A DNA stretch of 64,000 nucleotides from NCBI RefSeq assembly GCF_011761235.1, contig NZ_JAAOYW010000002.1:310001-374000 (forward strand), read 5' to 3'. The stretch is from Frigoribacterium faeni. GTDB lineage: Bacteria > Actinomycetota > Actinomycetes > Actinomycetales > Microbacteriaceae. A program made the translations under genes and the position numbers. Below are positions 52,141-62,100 of this stretch, one piece after another. The notes below the pieces were generated by a model. It did no database searches. It saw only the letters and a program-made list of their open reading frames with translations, and was not told where the DNA came from. Position 1 is the stretch's first letter. Each line of letters opens with the position of its first letter.

Positions 52141-52257
52141 CTAGCGCTGTCCCTTGAACAGCTTGACCAGCACGACGCCGGACACGAAGGCGATGGCGAG
52201 CGAGGCGAGGCCGAGGAGCCCGATGTAGAAGATCTCGAGGGCGAGCAAGGAGTCCAT
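52141..52257 (-). CDS. 38-aa single-TM peptide heading the nitrobindin-ygfZ operon
   Basis: A 38-residue frame beginning MDSLLALEIFYIGLLGLASL, continuing as one hydrophobic helix (about residues 4-31) and ending VKLFKGQR. The ATG lies 6 bases downstream of TAGGCT (plus 52264-52269), matching the leaderless layout, and its TAG is 4 bases before the GTG of the nitrobindin-like gene. The composition, promoter and spacing all indicate a genuine small membrane protein. I recognise no family; it may anchor or regulate the downstream proteins. Confidence 0.75.
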   Translation of the reverse strand: MDSLLALEIFYIGLLGLASLAIAFVSGVVLVKLFKGQR

Positions 52258-52263
52258 GGGTCG

Positions 52264-52269
52264 AGCCTA
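52264..52269 (-). promoter_or_regulatory. Leaderless -10 (TAGGCT) of the small-peptide operon
   Basis: TAGGCT on minus, 6 bases before the ATG at 52257. It is expected to drive the four-gene run down to 49244. Confidence 0.65.
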
Positions 52270-52385
52270 CCTGCGGCGCGCCGAGATGGACAGGCGAGCG
52301 GGGCGTGGTCGGAGCAGCGTCGAACGACCTGCGGCCGGGGCCCTGCGGCGCCCGGCGTCGACCTGCCGTCCGTGTCGCCGCGTGG

Positions 52386-52679
52386 TCAGCGCAGCAGCGC
52401 GACGACGCCCGTCGCCGCCGCCAGGACGACGAGGCTGCCGCACAGCGCGAGCATGGTGCGCGAGACGAGGCCGTCCTTCTCGCTCGCGGCGAGCTGCAGC
52501 ACGAAGGTGAGGACGATGCAGCCGCCCAGGGCGAGCGAGAGCCACTCCCAGTGGTCGTCCCCCGTCGTGGTGGTGACGATGAGGACGCCGGCCACGATCG
52601 CGAAGAGCCACACGGGCACGACCGTGGCGGGCTTGAGGCGCGCGAGACGGCCCGTGGTGGTGTCGGCTGCTGCGCTCAT
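52386..52679 (-). CDS. Small three-TM membrane protein
   Basis: A 97-residue protein with helices at about residues 19-38 ([19 protein letters not shown]), 45-64 ([19 protein letters not shown]) and 73-95. The N-terminus is polar. GAGGGA stands nine bases upstream of the ATG. It lies between the small-peptide operon and the divergent GlnR-like gene. No named family recognised. Confidence 0.72.
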   Translation of the reverse strand: MSAAADTTTGRLARLKPATVVPVWLFAIVAGVLIVTTTTGDDHWEWLSLALGGCIVLTFVLQLAASEKDGLVSRTMLALCGSLVVLAAATGVVALLR

Positions 52680-52789
52680 GGGCGTCGTCCCTCGTTCGTG
52701 GCCTGCCCGGCTGCCCTAGCATCGGGGTGGTCGGGGCGGTCGTCGCCCGTGACCTAGGCTGTTCGACAGTACATTCACTGGAGGTCCGT

Positions 52790-53470
52790 GTGGCACAGCT
52801 GTTGGTCCTGACCTCGGCCGGCTCGTCGGACGTGCTCCCGGCCCTCGGCCTGCTGAGCCACCGTACCCGGCAGATCCCCGCCGAGCCTGCGCAGCTCGTG
52901 AACGCCCCCTCCAGCGACCTCATCTTCGTCGACGCCCGCGTCGACCTCGCCAGCGCCAAGTCGCTGTGCAAGATCCTGCGCACCACCGGCGTCACCGTGC
53001 CGCTCGTGCTCGTGCTGACCGAGGGCGGGCTGACCGCCGTCAACCACGAGTGGGGCGCCGACGACGTCGTGCTCGAGACGGCCGGCCCCGCCGAGGTCGA
53101 CGCGCGCATCCGGCTCGTCACGGGCCGCCTGGCGCAGTCGCAGACCGGCTCGAAGATCCACGCGTCCGGCGTCGTCATCGACGAGGCCAGCTACTCGGCC
53201 AAGGTGCACGGCCGCCCCCTCGACCTCACCTTCAAGGAGTTCGAGCTGCTCCGCTTCTTCGCGACGCACCCGTCGCGCGTGTTCACTCGCGAGCAGCTGC
53301 TCAGCGAGGTCTGGGGCTACGACTACTTCGGCGGCACCCGCACCGTCGACGTGCACGTGCGGCGCCTGCGCGCCAAGCTCGGCGACCTCGAGTCGCTGAT
53401 CGGCACCGTGCGCAACGTCGGCTACCGCTTCAACGTCTACGACGACGAGCCGGGCCCGGTCGTCGGGTGA
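52790..53470 (+). CDS. GlnR-like orphan response regulator
   Basis: A 226-residue OmpR-type regulator with an atypical receiver domain: [23 protein letters not shown] has an Asp in the phosphorylation region, but the usual paired acidic pocket is missing at the N-terminus ([10 protein letters not shown]), as in GlnR. The winged helix (about residues 130-220) has [26 protein letters not shown] and [13 protein letters not shown] (segments). No kinase is adjacent, as expected for GlnR, which controls nitrogen genes in actinobacteria. GGAGG precedes the GTG by 5 bases and a TAGGCT -10 lies at 52755-52760. The stop overlaps mshD (GTGA). Confidence 0.85.
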   Translation: MAQLLVLTSAGSSDVLPALGLLSHRTRQIPAEPAQLVNAPSSDLIFVDARVDLASAKSLCKILRTTGVTVPLVLVLTEGGLTAVNHEWGADDVVLETAGPAEVDARIRLVTGRLAQSQTGSKIHASGVVIDEASYSAKVHGRPLDLTFKEFELLRFFATHPSRVFTREQLLSEVWGYDYFGGTRTVDVHVRRLRAKLGDLESLIGTVRNVGYRFNVYDDEPGPVVG

Positions 53471-54282
53471 CCGCCGACCTCGACGCGACGACGCTCGAGG
53501 GCCTCGCCCGTGCGGCCCAGGCCGTCGACGGCAGCCCGCCCGTCAACGACCAGGCGCTCGTGGAGGCCCGCACGGGCCAGGCGGGGCTGCTCGGCGACGA
53601 GCGGGCCGCGGCCGTGCTGCGCCCGGGCGAGGTCGAGCTCGTCGTGCACCCCGACCACCGGCGACGCGGCCTCGGCACCGCCCTGGCCCGACGCGTCGTC
53701 GACGCGACGACGGGCCCGCTCGCGGCCTGGGCGCACGGCGACCACCCCGGTGCCCGCGCGATCGCCGTCCGGCTCGGCTTCGTCGAGACGCGTCGGCTGC
53801 TGCAGCAGCGCGCGCCCGTCGAGCCGCGCACCCCGCGCCTGCGCGACGGCGACCGCGTGGCCGCGTTCCGCCCCGGCGTCGACGACGCCGCGTGGCTCGA
53901 CCTCAACGCCCGCGCCTTCGCCGACCACCCCGAGCAGGGCTCGCTGACGCAGGCCGACCTCGACGCCCGCAAGGCCGACGACTGGTTCGACGCGGGAGAC
54001 CTGCTGCTGCTCTGGCGGGGCGACGAGCTGCTCGCCTCGTGCTGGCTCAAGCTCGAGGCCGGCCAGCCAGGCGAGTTCTACGCCGTCGCGGTCAGCCCCG
54101 AGCACCAGGGCGAGCACCTGGGAGGCGCGGTGGTCGACGCCGGTCTCGCCCGCCTCCACGACCGTGGCGTGACCACGGCGGCCCTCTACGTCGAGGGCGA
54201 CAACACGGCCGCGCTGCGCCTCTACGCCGCCCGCGGCTTCGTCGACCACGCGGTCGACGTGCAGTTCACGCTCTCGCGCTGA
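53467..54282 (+). CDS. mshD: Mycothiol synthase MshD
   Basis: A 271-residue protein with two GNAT acetyltransferase domains. The first has [22 protein letters not shown] (acetyl-CoA loop RRxGxGT), the second [29 protein letters not shown] and [20 protein letters not shown]. This double-GNAT layout with HPDHR and the FxARG end is MshD, which acetylates Cys-GlcN-Ins with acetyl-CoA in the last step of mycothiol synthesis. It overlaps the GlnR-like gene by four bases, so the nitrogen regulator and thiol synthesis are co-expressed. Confidence 0.93.
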   Translation: MTADLDATTLEGLARAAQAVDGSPPVNDQALVEARTGQAGLLGDERAAAVLRPGEVELVVHPDHRRRGLGTALARRVVDATTGPLAAWAHGDHPGARAIAVRLGFVETRRLLQQRAPVEPRTPRLRDGDRVAAFRPGVDDAAWLDLNARAFADHPEQGSLTQADLDARKADDWFDAGDLLLLWRGDELLASCWLKLEAGQPGEFYAVAVSPEHQGEHLGGAVVDAGLARLHDRGVTTAALYVEGDNTAALRLYAARGFVDHAVDVQFTLSR

Positions 54283-54333
54283 CCTCGCCCCTGTACCCCG
54301 ATCGGGGTGAACGTCGGGGTGAACCGCAGCGTC

Positions 54334-54360
54334 TGCACAATTCTGTGCAACTTCGTGCAC
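54334..54360. promoter_or_regulatory. Operator-like palindrome TGCACA-N4-TGTGCA upstream of type VII operon
   Basis: TGCACA (54334-54339) and TGTGCA (54344-54349) flank four bases and are followed by GTGCAC (54355-54360). The same 6-4-6 motif occurs before the islet gene at 19748-19763. Local AT content is high. Confidence 0.55.
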
Positions 54361-54457
54361 GGCGTGCAATAACCGCCGGTCACGCCCGCGATGCCCGCCG
54401 GTACGGGCCCCGGCGGCGCACCAGGTCGTTCGGTCGTCGAGGTTAACGTTGCGTTTC

Positions 54458-54491
54458 CGCCCCCCGCTCGGGGGGCGTCGGCCTCTAGCTT
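54458..54491 (+). promoter_or_regulatory. GC hairpin and -10 before the type VII operon
   Basis: CGCCCCCC-GCTC-GGGGGGCG (54458-54477) is a perfect 8-bp hairpin, and TAGCTT (54486-54491) is a possible -10. The WXG100 gene starts 88 bases later, after GAGGAG. The 296-base gap 54283-54578 contains no gene. Confidence 0.45.
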
Positions 54492-54578
54492 CGTTCTCGG
54501 CTCGCCCCGGCGGGCCACCGATCCCGCCCGGCCGGACGGTCAGGGCGACCACACGGAAGACGACCCCGAGGAGCACCC

Positions 54579-54872
54579 ATGCCCAACTTGAACGTCACCT
54601 ACGGCGACATGCGCGACGCGGCCACCCGCCTGACCAACGGCGAGGCCGACATCGAGTCGAAGCTGCGCGAGCTCAAGGCGCAGGTCGACAGCCTGATCAG
54701 CGGCGGCTACGTCACCGACCAGTCGTCGGTCGCCTTCGGCACCTCGTACCAGGAGTTCAACGACGGCGCCACGAAGACCATCCAGGGCCTCGAAGGCATG
54801 AGCTCGTACCTCAACAGCGCCGCCGAGGCGCTCGAGCAGACGGACTCCGAGCTGGCCAAGGCGCTCAAGTAG
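54579..54872 (+). CDS. WXG100 family type VII secretion protein
   Basis: A 97-residue helical hairpin protein of WXG100 size. Two helices (about 5-42 and 52-92) flank the turn SLISGGYVTDQSSVAFG, where the classic W-x-G is replaced by Y-V-T. The Phe in VAFGTSYQEF and the amphipathic heptads match EsxA-like proteins. A C-terminal YxxxD/E export motif is not seen, so it may be exported by pairing with another substrate. GAGGAG lies 7 bases before the ATG. It is the first gene of the secretion operon. Confidence 0.85.
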   Translation: MPNLNVTYGDMRDAATRLTNGEADIESKLRELKAQVDSLISGGYVTDQSSVAFGTSYQEFNDGATKTIQGLEGMSSYLNSAAEALEQTDSELAKALK

Positions 54873-54968
54873 CGCGTCGCCGCGGTCCCGTCCCCGTCGC
54901 GGGACGGGACCTCGGCGTTCCCCCCAGCCCCCACCTCCTCGGCTCGGCCCTTCACGAACGGACGCCCC

Positions 54969-55259
54969 ATGCCAGACCTCATCGTCGACGGAGAGGCCCT
55001 CAGGACCTCGATCGACTCCCTCGCCCGCGTGCGGGACGAGCTCAGCGACCAGATGTCGGGTCGCGACGAGAACCACGACATCTTCGGCCAGAAGGACCTG
55101 AACAAGGCGATGCACGACTTCAGCGGCGACTGGAAGATCCACCGCAACAAGATCAAGGACGACGTCGTCAAGCTGCACGACAAGCTCGTCGAGATGAGCG
55201 ACACCTGGGACGAGGCGGACGGCGAGATGGCCAAGAGCATCAGCACGGAGACGGTCTGA
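54969..55259 (+). CDS. Small helical WXG100-like partner (96 aa)
   Basis: A 96-residue charged helical protein starting MPDLIVDGEALRTSIDSLARVRDEL, with SGDWKIHRNKIKDDVVKLHDKL in its second half. Size, two-helix pattern and the GDW at the turn are WXG100-like, although it is not a standard member. Its TGA overlaps the ATG of the 494-residue protein by one base, so the two are probably made together, as small helical chaperone or partner proteins are with large type VII substrates. Upstream GGAC is a weak ribosome site. Confidence 0.7.
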   Translation: MPDLIVDGEALRTSIDSLARVRDELSDQMSGRDENHDIFGQKDLNKAMHDFSGDWKIHRNKIKDDVVKLHDKLVEMSDTWDEADGEMAKSISTETV

Positions 55260-56743
55260 TGGGCGCGCGCCCGGGCGAGTGGTCGCTGCTGCACGAGAGC
55301 GGCGACCCGATGTCGGCCGACGTCGACCAGGTGAAGGTGCTCGCGGCCTTCTACGACGACATGGCCCGCACGATCCACGAGCAGGCCGACGTCCTCAAGC
55401 GCATCGGCGACGGCGACGAGAGCCAGTTCAAGGGCCAGGGCGCCGACAAGGTGCGCGCCAAGAGCAAGACGGTGGGCGAGGCGCTCGAGCAGATGTCGGG
55501 GCGCTACGACGCCGTCCGCGACGCCCTGCGCTCGTACCTGCCCCAGCTCGACCACGGCCTCGCCGAGTCGGCCTCGGCCCTGCAGGAGGCGGTGGCCGCG
55601 CGCGACTCGATGTCGCAGGCCACCGGCATGGCCGACCCGCGAGAGGGCCGCGCCGACGACGCCCCGCCGCTGACGAGCGAGGAGGAAGGGGCCGGCCGCG
55701 CCAAGGACGCCGCGCTGGACTCGGCGCAGGGAGCGGCGGCGGCCGCGATCGCGCACCTCCGCCGCGCCCAGGCCGACCTCGACGCCGCGGGACACGCGGC
55801 CTCGTCGACGATCCGCGGCGCCTGGAAGGACGGGCTGCACGACACCCTCGGCGACAAGATCCGCGCCTTCTTCAAGAAGTTCCTCGCGATCCTCATCAAG
55901 GTGCTCACCTGGATCGGGATCGCCCTGGCGGTCATCGCCATCCTCATCCCGGGCCTCGGCTTCGTCGCGCTCATGGGGGCGGTCACCGCGGGCGTCGCCT
56001 TCGCCGCGACCATCGCCCAGGCGGCGATGGGCGACGCCTCGTGGGTGTCGGTGATCATGGCCGGCGTCGGCATCCTCTCGCTCGGAGCCGGGGCGCTCAT
56101 CACGAAGGCGACGAACCTCAAGAAGATCGCGATGATCGGCAAGGGCGGCGCCGCCACCACGACGAACGTCACGAAGAACGCCTTCGAGGCGATGAGGTTC
56201 ACGGCGAACCAGGCGGCCCGTCGCAAGGAGATCTTCGACGCCGCCCTCGACGGCAGGACGAGCATCGACGACGCGATCAAGCAGCTCAAGGAGCTGCCGA
56301 CCCGCCTGAAGGAGATGCGCGAGAACGCGGTCACGATCCACAAGGCCACCGATCTCGGCGAGATCAAGCCGAACTGGTGGAACCTGCGCGACCTCAAGGG
56401 CATCTGGAAGGCCGACGCGAAGACGGTCACCGAGTGGCGGGCCGACATGATCCCCAAGCTCGACAAGGTCATCGGCGTCGACGGGCTGAAGGGCCTCGGG
56501 GAGATCGCCACGAAGGCCAAGCTCAGCGGCATCGACCTGGTGTCGCTGAAGAGCGCCCAGAACCTGATCTACTTCACGGGCGGGTCGAAGGTCTTCGGCT
56601 GGGGCAGCACCGCCTTCAGCCTCGGGGCGAACCCGACGGGCATCGGCCCGGACATCGCGCGCTGGGCGGGCTGGGAGGACGCGAAGGCGAACTTCCCGGG
56701 CGGCACGCCGTCCGTCGCCGAGGCCGACGCGGAGAAGCTGTGA
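55259..56743 (+). CDS. Putative type VII-secreted protein with membrane-active centre
   Basis: A 494-residue protein. The N-terminal about 150 residues are helical with the pattern of the T7SS signal domain: WSLLHESGDPMSADVDQVKVL, then FKGQGADKVRAKSKTVGEALEQM. A central hydrophobic block (about 195-280) has three likely membrane helices including LAILIKVLTWIGIALAVIAILI. The C-terminal about 200 residues are soluble, helical and Lys/Trp-rich, with no recognised toxin motif. It resembles large type VII substrates that carry an N-terminal helical signal and a variable C-terminus. Whether it is a toxin is unknown. Confidence 0.7.
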   Translation: MGARPGEWSLLHESGDPMSADVDQVKVLAAFYDDMARTIHEQADVLKRIGDGDESQFKGQGADKVRAKSKTVGEALEQMSGRYDAVRDALRSYLPQLDHGLAESASALQEAVAARDSMSQATGMADPREGRADDAPPLTSEEEGAGRAKDAALDSAQGAAAAAIAHLRRAQADLDAAGHAASSTIRGAWKDGLHDTLGDKIRAFFKKFLAILIKVLTWIGIALAVIAILIPGLGFVALMGAVTAGVAFAATIAQAAMGDASWVSVIMAGVGILSLGAGALITKATNLKKIAMIGKGGAATTTNVTKNAFEAMRFTANQAARRKEIFDAALDGRTSIDDAIKQLKELPTRLKEMRENAVTIHKATDLGEIKPNWWNLRDLKGIWKADAKTVTEWRADMIPKLDKVIGVDGLKGLGEIATKAKLSGIDLVSLKSAQNLIYFTGGSKVFGWGSTAFSLGANPTGIGPDIARWAGWEDAKANFPGGTPSVAEADAEKL

Positions 56744-57339
56744 CCGGCCCCGTGCTGGTCGTCGACGTCGACCCGCCGGCCTGGCTGATCGTCCCTCCCG
56801 CCGACACGGCGTCCGGCCCCTGGCGGGAGGCGGCCGTGGCGCTGTTCGCCTTCTCGGCCGAGGTCGACCGCACCGGCGACGTGACTCCCCCCGAGCTCGA
56901 CGTCGAGGCCGCGCTCGACGGCCTGCTCGCCATGGCGGCCACGCTCGGCGACGGCTCGCGGCTCGTCGCCGGCTTCTCGGTGCCCGGCGCCTGGTCGCTG
57001 CCGGTCATCGTCGACGCGGGCCTCACCGGCGACGACGCCCCCGACCTGCTCGAGCTCGGCCGGGCCCGGGGCGGCTCGCCGCTCGAGGCGCCGCTCATCG
57101 ACGACCTGCCCGACGACGTCGGGCCCGGCGTCGTCGTGACCCGCTTCGACCTCGACCTCGAGGGACGCGTCTGGGCCACCGTCACCGCGGCCGCGCGCCG
57201 CGACGGGATCGACGTCACGACGACCTGGCGCAGCACCGACCTCACGCTGGTCGCGCTGCAGACCCCCCACGTCGTCGAGCTCGCCGGGCGCGTGCGCCTG
57301 GCCGACCGGGCCGACGAGCTGCAGGAGGCGGGACGATGA
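56740..57339 (+). CDS. Unrecognised type VII-operon protein (199 aa)
   Basis: A 199-residue acidic soluble protein. GTG overlaps the preceding stop by four bases (GTGA) and its own TGA overlaps the next ATG (ATGA). The sequence alternates short strands and acidic turns, e.g. VLVVDVDPPAWLIVPP at the start and GVVVTRFDLDLEGRVWATVTAAARR in the second half, suggesting a beta-rich fold. No family recognised. Its position directly after the putative substrate allows an immunity or chaperone role, but nothing in the sequence shows it. Confidence 0.6.
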   Translation: MTGPVLVVDVDPPAWLIVPPADTASGPWREAAVALFAFSAEVDRTGDVTPPELDVEAALDGLLAMAATLGDGSRLVAGFSVPGAWSLPVIVDAGLTGDDAPDLLELGRARGGSPLEAPLIDDLPDDVGPGVVVTRFDLDLEGRVWATVTAAARRDGIDVTTTWRSTDLTLVALQTPHVVELAGRVRLADRADELQEAGR

Positions 57340-58025
57340 CCACCGCGACCTCGGGCGCCCTCGCGCCCGCCGCCTCCTTCGCCGTCGCCCTGCCCGCCGG
57401 CTGGGCCCGGCTGCCGGCCCGTGCCGAGCACGCCGACGACCTGGCCCGCGAGGTCGACCGCATCGTGCGCGAGGCCCTGCCCGACGACCTGCCCCGCGAC
57501 AGCGCCGAGCCGCTGCGCCGGCAGCTGCGCCGCCGCCTGACCGACGCGGTCGAGGAGGCCGGCCGGGCCGGCGCGAACGCCGTGTACCTGCCCGCGTCGG
57601 TCGACGGGTTCGCCCTGCCGGTCAGCCTCAGCGAGGCCGAGGTCGACGACGAGTCCGAGACCGAGCCGGTGCGCATCGTCGCCGACCTGCTGAGCGAGGC
57701 CGGCCAGCTCGACGGCCTCCGCGACGTCGACGGCGCCGCCGCCGCCCGCACCGTCGCCACCGTCGCCTCCGACCAGGCCGAGGGCTCGTGGGAGCGCACC
57801 TGGTCGCGACGCGTCGTCTACACGGTCTCGGTGCCCCACCGGCCCGGCCGCTGGGTCGTGCTGACCTGGTCGGCGGTCTATGGCGACGAGCCGAGCGAGC
57901 GCCTCGCCGACGCCCTCGTCGAGCTGTTCGACGCGATCATGACGACCTTCCGCTGGACCGACGTGCCCGGCGAGGAGCCGACCCCGGTCGAGCTCGCCGT
58001 CGCCGCCGCCGAGGAGGCGCGGTGA
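57336..58025 (+). CDS. Unrecognised type VII-operon protein, PsbP/Mog1-like ending
   Basis: A 229-residue soluble protein. It opens with FAVALPAGWARLPA and closes with RRVVYTVSVPHRPGRWVVLTW followed by a final helix, DALVELFDAIMTTFRW, an arrangement that resembles Mog1/PsbP-type domains (LpqN, DUF1795). A helical insertion (about residues 30-85) separates the halves. Overlaps both neighbours by four bases, so it is firmly within the secretion operon. Some Mog1/PsbP-like proteins act as immunity or secretion-adaptor factors; here that is inference. Confidence 0.6.
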   Translation: MTTATSGALAPAASFAVALPAGWARLPARAEHADDLAREVDRIVREALPDDLPRDSAEPLRRQLRRRLTDAVEEAGRAGANAVYLPASVDGFALPVSLSEAEVDDESETEPVRIVADLLSEAGQLDGLRDVDGAAAARTVATVASDQAEGSWERTWSRRVVYTVSVPHRPGRWVVLTWSAVYGDEPSERLADALVELFDAIMTTFRWTDVPGEEPTPVELAVAAAEEAR

Positions 58026-59107
58026 CCGCAGGAGGCGCGGTGGCCGTCACGGCCCGCGCGGTCGACCTGCCCCCGATGCTCGAGCCGTTCGGCGACCTGG
58101 CCCTGACGGTCGCGGTCGTGCTCACGGTCGCCGTGCTCGCCTTCACGATCCCGGTCTGGGTGGCCTCGCGCCGCGTCGTCAAGGTCGAGGCCGTGGCCTG
58201 GGCGGACGACGTGCGCGGCGACCCGTCCGCGACCTGGGCCGCCGACCGCGCCCTGCGCGTGCTGCTCGCCTCGTGCGAGCGCGAGCACGTCGTGTTCCCC
58301 GGGCTGTCGCGGGTCGTCGTCGGCGCCGAGCGCATCGACGTCGACCTCGTCACGCCCACCGTCGCGCCGCCGGCCCCCTGGACCACCGGCCGCGACGGCC
58401 GCCGCTGGTCGGCGCCGGTCGAGCTCGTGCAGCTCGAGGCGGTGCCGGCGCGCCGGCCCGACGAGCTCGCCACGGTCGTGGCGCTCGGCTCGTCGCCCGA
58501 GGGCCGCGTGCTCGTCGGGCTCGAGGCCCTGCACGGGGTGCTCGGCGTCGACGGCGACCGCGCCTCCCGCCTGGCCGTCGCGCGCCGCGTCGCCGACCAG
58601 CTCGCCACGTCGCCGTGGTGCCGCTCGACGGCCGTGCTGCGCGTCGGGGTGCGGGACGACGAGGTCGCGGCCGGCGCCCTGCTCTCGCTCGACGACGCCC
58701 TCGACGTGGTCGTGACGGGCGCCTCCCCCGGCGTGCTGTTCCTCTCGGAGGTGCCGTCCGCCTCCGCCTGGACCGCCCTGCGCTCGGCCCTCGAGCGGCC
58801 GGAGAACCGCTGGGGCGTCGTGCTGCTCGCCCGGCACGAGCAGGTGCGCTGGCAGCTGACCGCGCGCCGCGACGGCACGCTCACCGGCGACGCCGTCGGC
58901 GAGCTGCGCTGGGTCGACGTCGCCCTCAACGGGCACGAGGCCGTGGCGGTGCCCGCCGGCCTCGCCCGGCCCTCGGCCGACGGGGCGCCGGCGTCGCCGC
59001 CCGTGCCCTCCGTCCCCGTGGCCCCCGGCACCGCGCCCGCCGGTCGGCGCGCCCAGCCGAGCCGAGGAGGCGCCCCGCAGCAGGGCGGCCCGGTGCCGAC
59101 GCGATGA
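58022..59107 (+). CDS. Membrane-anchored type VII-operon protein (361 aa)
   Basis: A 361-residue protein with one strong helix at about residues 25-46 (LALTVAVVLTVAVLAFTIPVWV), a mixed alpha/beta cytosolic domain (about 60-315) and a disordered Pro/Ala/Gly tail. AGGAGGCG precedes the GTG, which overlaps the previous stop; the TGA overlaps the eccC ATG. It might replace EccE or EccB as a core membrane component, but I see no family motif. Two copies of the AGGAGGCGCGGTG motif lie at its very start (58012, 58030). Confidence 0.65.
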   Translation: MTAGGAVAVTARAVDLPPMLEPFGDLALTVAVVLTVAVLAFTIPVWVASRRVVKVEAVAWADDVRGDPSATWAADRALRVLLASCEREHVVFPGLSRVVVGAERIDVDLVTPTVAPPAPWTTGRDGRRWSAPVELVQLEAVPARRPDELATVVALGSSPEGRVLVGLEALHGVLGVDGDRASRLAVARRVADQLATSPWCRSTAVLRVGVRDDEVAAGALLSLDDALDVVVTGASPGVLFLSEVPSASAWTALRSALERPENRWGVVLLARHEQVRWQLTARRDGTLTGDAVGELRWVDVALNGHEAVAVPAGLARPSADGAPASPPVPSVPVAPGTAPAGRRAQPSRGGAPQQGGPVPTR

Positions 59108-62100
59108 GGGTCGTCCTCACCGTCTCGGACGACGTCGCCGGCACGCGTTCCGACCTCGTCGTCGACGCCCCCGGCGAGACCCCCCTGGCCCTCGTGCTCG
59201 AGGCGATCGGCCGCGAGGTCGGCACCGTGTCGCGCACCCCCGAGGGCGTCGACGAGCAGGCGACCTTCGCGACCAGCGGCCTGCTCGACGGCGCGCTGCT
59301 GCACGTCGGGTCGCCGCCTCCCGGCCGCGCGGCCCCCGGCGTGGTCGAGCTGCGCCTCGTCGGCGGCGTCGGCGCCGGGCGCTCCGAGCCGGTCGTCGTC
59401 GGCCGCACCCTGCTCGCCGTCGATGCCGACGGGCTGCTCGTGCTCGGCGCGTCGGAGCTGCCCGCCGTGGCCGAGCTCGACGTCGCGTTCGACGCCGGCG
59501 TGCGCGTCAGGGCGGTGCCGCCCGAGCCCGGGCTGGCGACGACGCCGGCGCTGCTCGAGGAGGAGCCGCTGACCGACGAGTGGGCGGAGTGGCCCCCGGA
59601 GGCGCGGCTGCGCGTCGGCGAGTCGGTGCTCGCAGCCCTGCCCGCCACCGTGCCCGACGTCGTGCTGCTGCGCGCGCCGGACTCGGGCTGGGTCGACTAC
59701 AACCGGCCCCCGCGGCTGCTGCCGCCGACGCCGCCCGTCAAGTACGTCATCCCGCGCGTGCCGGCCCCGCCGCAGCGCTCGCCCCTGCCGTGGATCATGG
59801 CCGCCGTGCCCGCCGTGTTCGGCATCGTGATGGCCGTGGCGTTCCAGCACGCCTTCTACCTGATGTTCGCGTTCATGTCGCCGATCATGATGATCGGCAC
59901 GACCGTGACGAACCGCCGCAACGGCAAGAAGAGCCACGGCAAGGCCCTCGCCGAGCACCGCGAGCTCGTCGCCCGCATCGAGGGCTGGGTCGACGACTCG
60001 ATCGCCGCCGAGCGCGACCGCCGCCGCTCCCGCGCCGCCGACGCGGCCGAGCTGCGCACGGCGGCCCGCGTGCCCACGCACCGGCTCTGGGAGCGCCGCC
60101 CGACCGACCCCGACCACCTGCACGTCCGCGTCGGCACGGCCGACCTGCCGAGCACCGTCGAGATCCAGGACGAGCGCTCGACCGACCAGCGCAGCACGGC
60201 CACCGGCACGACGCGACAGGTGCCCGTCGTGCTGTCGCTGGCCCGCACCGGCGTGGTGGGGCTCGCCGGGTCCGGGAGCCGCCCGCGCCTCCTCGGCCGC
60301 TGGCTGGTCGGCCAGCTCGCGGTCGCGCAGAGCCCGCACGACGTGCGGCTCGTGGTGCTGACGTCGGTGCCCGCCCTGCCCGAGTGGGCCTGGGCCACCT
60401 GGCTGCCGCACGCCCGCCCGGGCGACGGCGACGACGCCCTGGCCGCGATCGGCGCCGACGGCGAGACCATCGGCCGGCGCCTCGCCGAGCTGTCGCTCGT
60501 GCTGCAGGAGCGGCGCGCGGCCTCGTCGGCCCGGTCGGCGAACCCGCAGCGCTTCTCGCCCGAGTACGTCGTCGTGCTCGACGGCGCCCGTCGCCTGCGC
60601 GCCATGCCCGGCGTCGTCGGGCTGCTGCGCGAGGGGCCGCAGCACGGCATCCGCGTGGTCTGCCTCGACGCCGAGGAGTGGCAGCTGCCGGAGGAGTGCA
60701 CGGCGACCGTCGTGCAGCACGCCGACACGAGGCTGACCGTGCGCGAGCACGGCCGGGCCGACCTCGACGACGTGCTCGCCGACCTCGTCGTCGACGACTG
60801 GTACGACGACGTCGCCCGCGACCTCTCCCCCGTGCGCGACCTGAGCTCGAGCGAGACCGCCGGGCTCGTGCCCGACTCGGCCGCGCTGCTGCCCGTGCTC
60901 GGCATCGAGCACCCGACCGGCGAGCTGCTCGCCGAGCGCTGGCGGCACGAGGGCGGGGCCGCGACCTCGGCCGTCGTCGGCGTCTCGATCGACGGCCCGT
61001 TCTCGATCGACCTGGTGTCGGACGGGCCGCACGGGCTCGTCGCCGGCACGACCGGCTCGGGCAAGTCGGAGTTCCTGCAGACGCTCGTCGCGTCGCTGGC
61101 CGTCGCCAACCGCCCGGACGCGATGACCTTCGTGCTCGTCGACTACAAGGGAGGCGCGGCGTTCGCTGCCGTCGCCGACCTGCCGCACACGGTCGGCCTC
61201 GTCACCGACCTCGACAGCCACCTCGTCGAGCGCGCCCTGCGGTCGCTGCGGTCGGAGCTGACCCGGCGCGAGCACGTGCTGGCCGCCTCGGGGGCCAAGG
61301 ACATCGAGGACCACGACGAGCACCTCGACCGCGGCGGCCTCGGCGAGCGCCTGCCCCGCCTGCTGATCGTCATCGACGAGTTCGCCGCCCTCGCCAAGGA
61401 GCTGCCCGACTTCGTCACGGGCCTCGTCGGCATCGCCCAGCGCGGACGGTCGCTCGGCGTGCACCTCATCCTCGCCACGCAGCGCCCCTCGGGCGTGATC
61501 AGCCCCGAGATCCGGGCGAACACGAACCTCCGCGTCGCCCTGCGGATGACCGACACGGGCGAGAGCTCCGACGTGATCGACGTGCCCGACGCGGCGCGCA
61601 TCGCGAAGTCGCTGCCGGGCCGTGCCTACGCGCGCCTCGGCCACTCGTCGGTGGTGCCGTTCCAGTCGGCGCGCGTGGGCGGGCGCAGCGCGCTCGACAG
61701 CGACGGCACGACGGCGCCGCCGTTCGTGCGGCTCTTCGACTGGCGCGACGCGGCCCTCGCGCTGCCGAGCCGCCCGGCGACGGGGGCGACCGCGGTCGAG
61801 ACCGACCTGACCGTGCTCGTCGGCGCCCTGCGCCGGGCGACCGAGCTGGCGGGCGTCGAGCGGCAGCGCAGCCCGTGGCTGGCGCCGCTCGGCACGGTGC
61901 TGCCGCTGGCGCTGACCCCGCCGGAGGAGCGGGCCGGCCAGGGCGCGCCCCTCACCTTCCGCTGGGGCACCGAAGACCTGCCCGACCGCCAGGAGCAGCG
62001 GCCGGCCGTCGTCGACCTCGACCAGTTCGGCCACCTCTACGTCGTGGGCGCGCCCGGCTCGGGCCGGTCGCAGGCGCTGCGCAGCATCGCGGCGGCCGCG

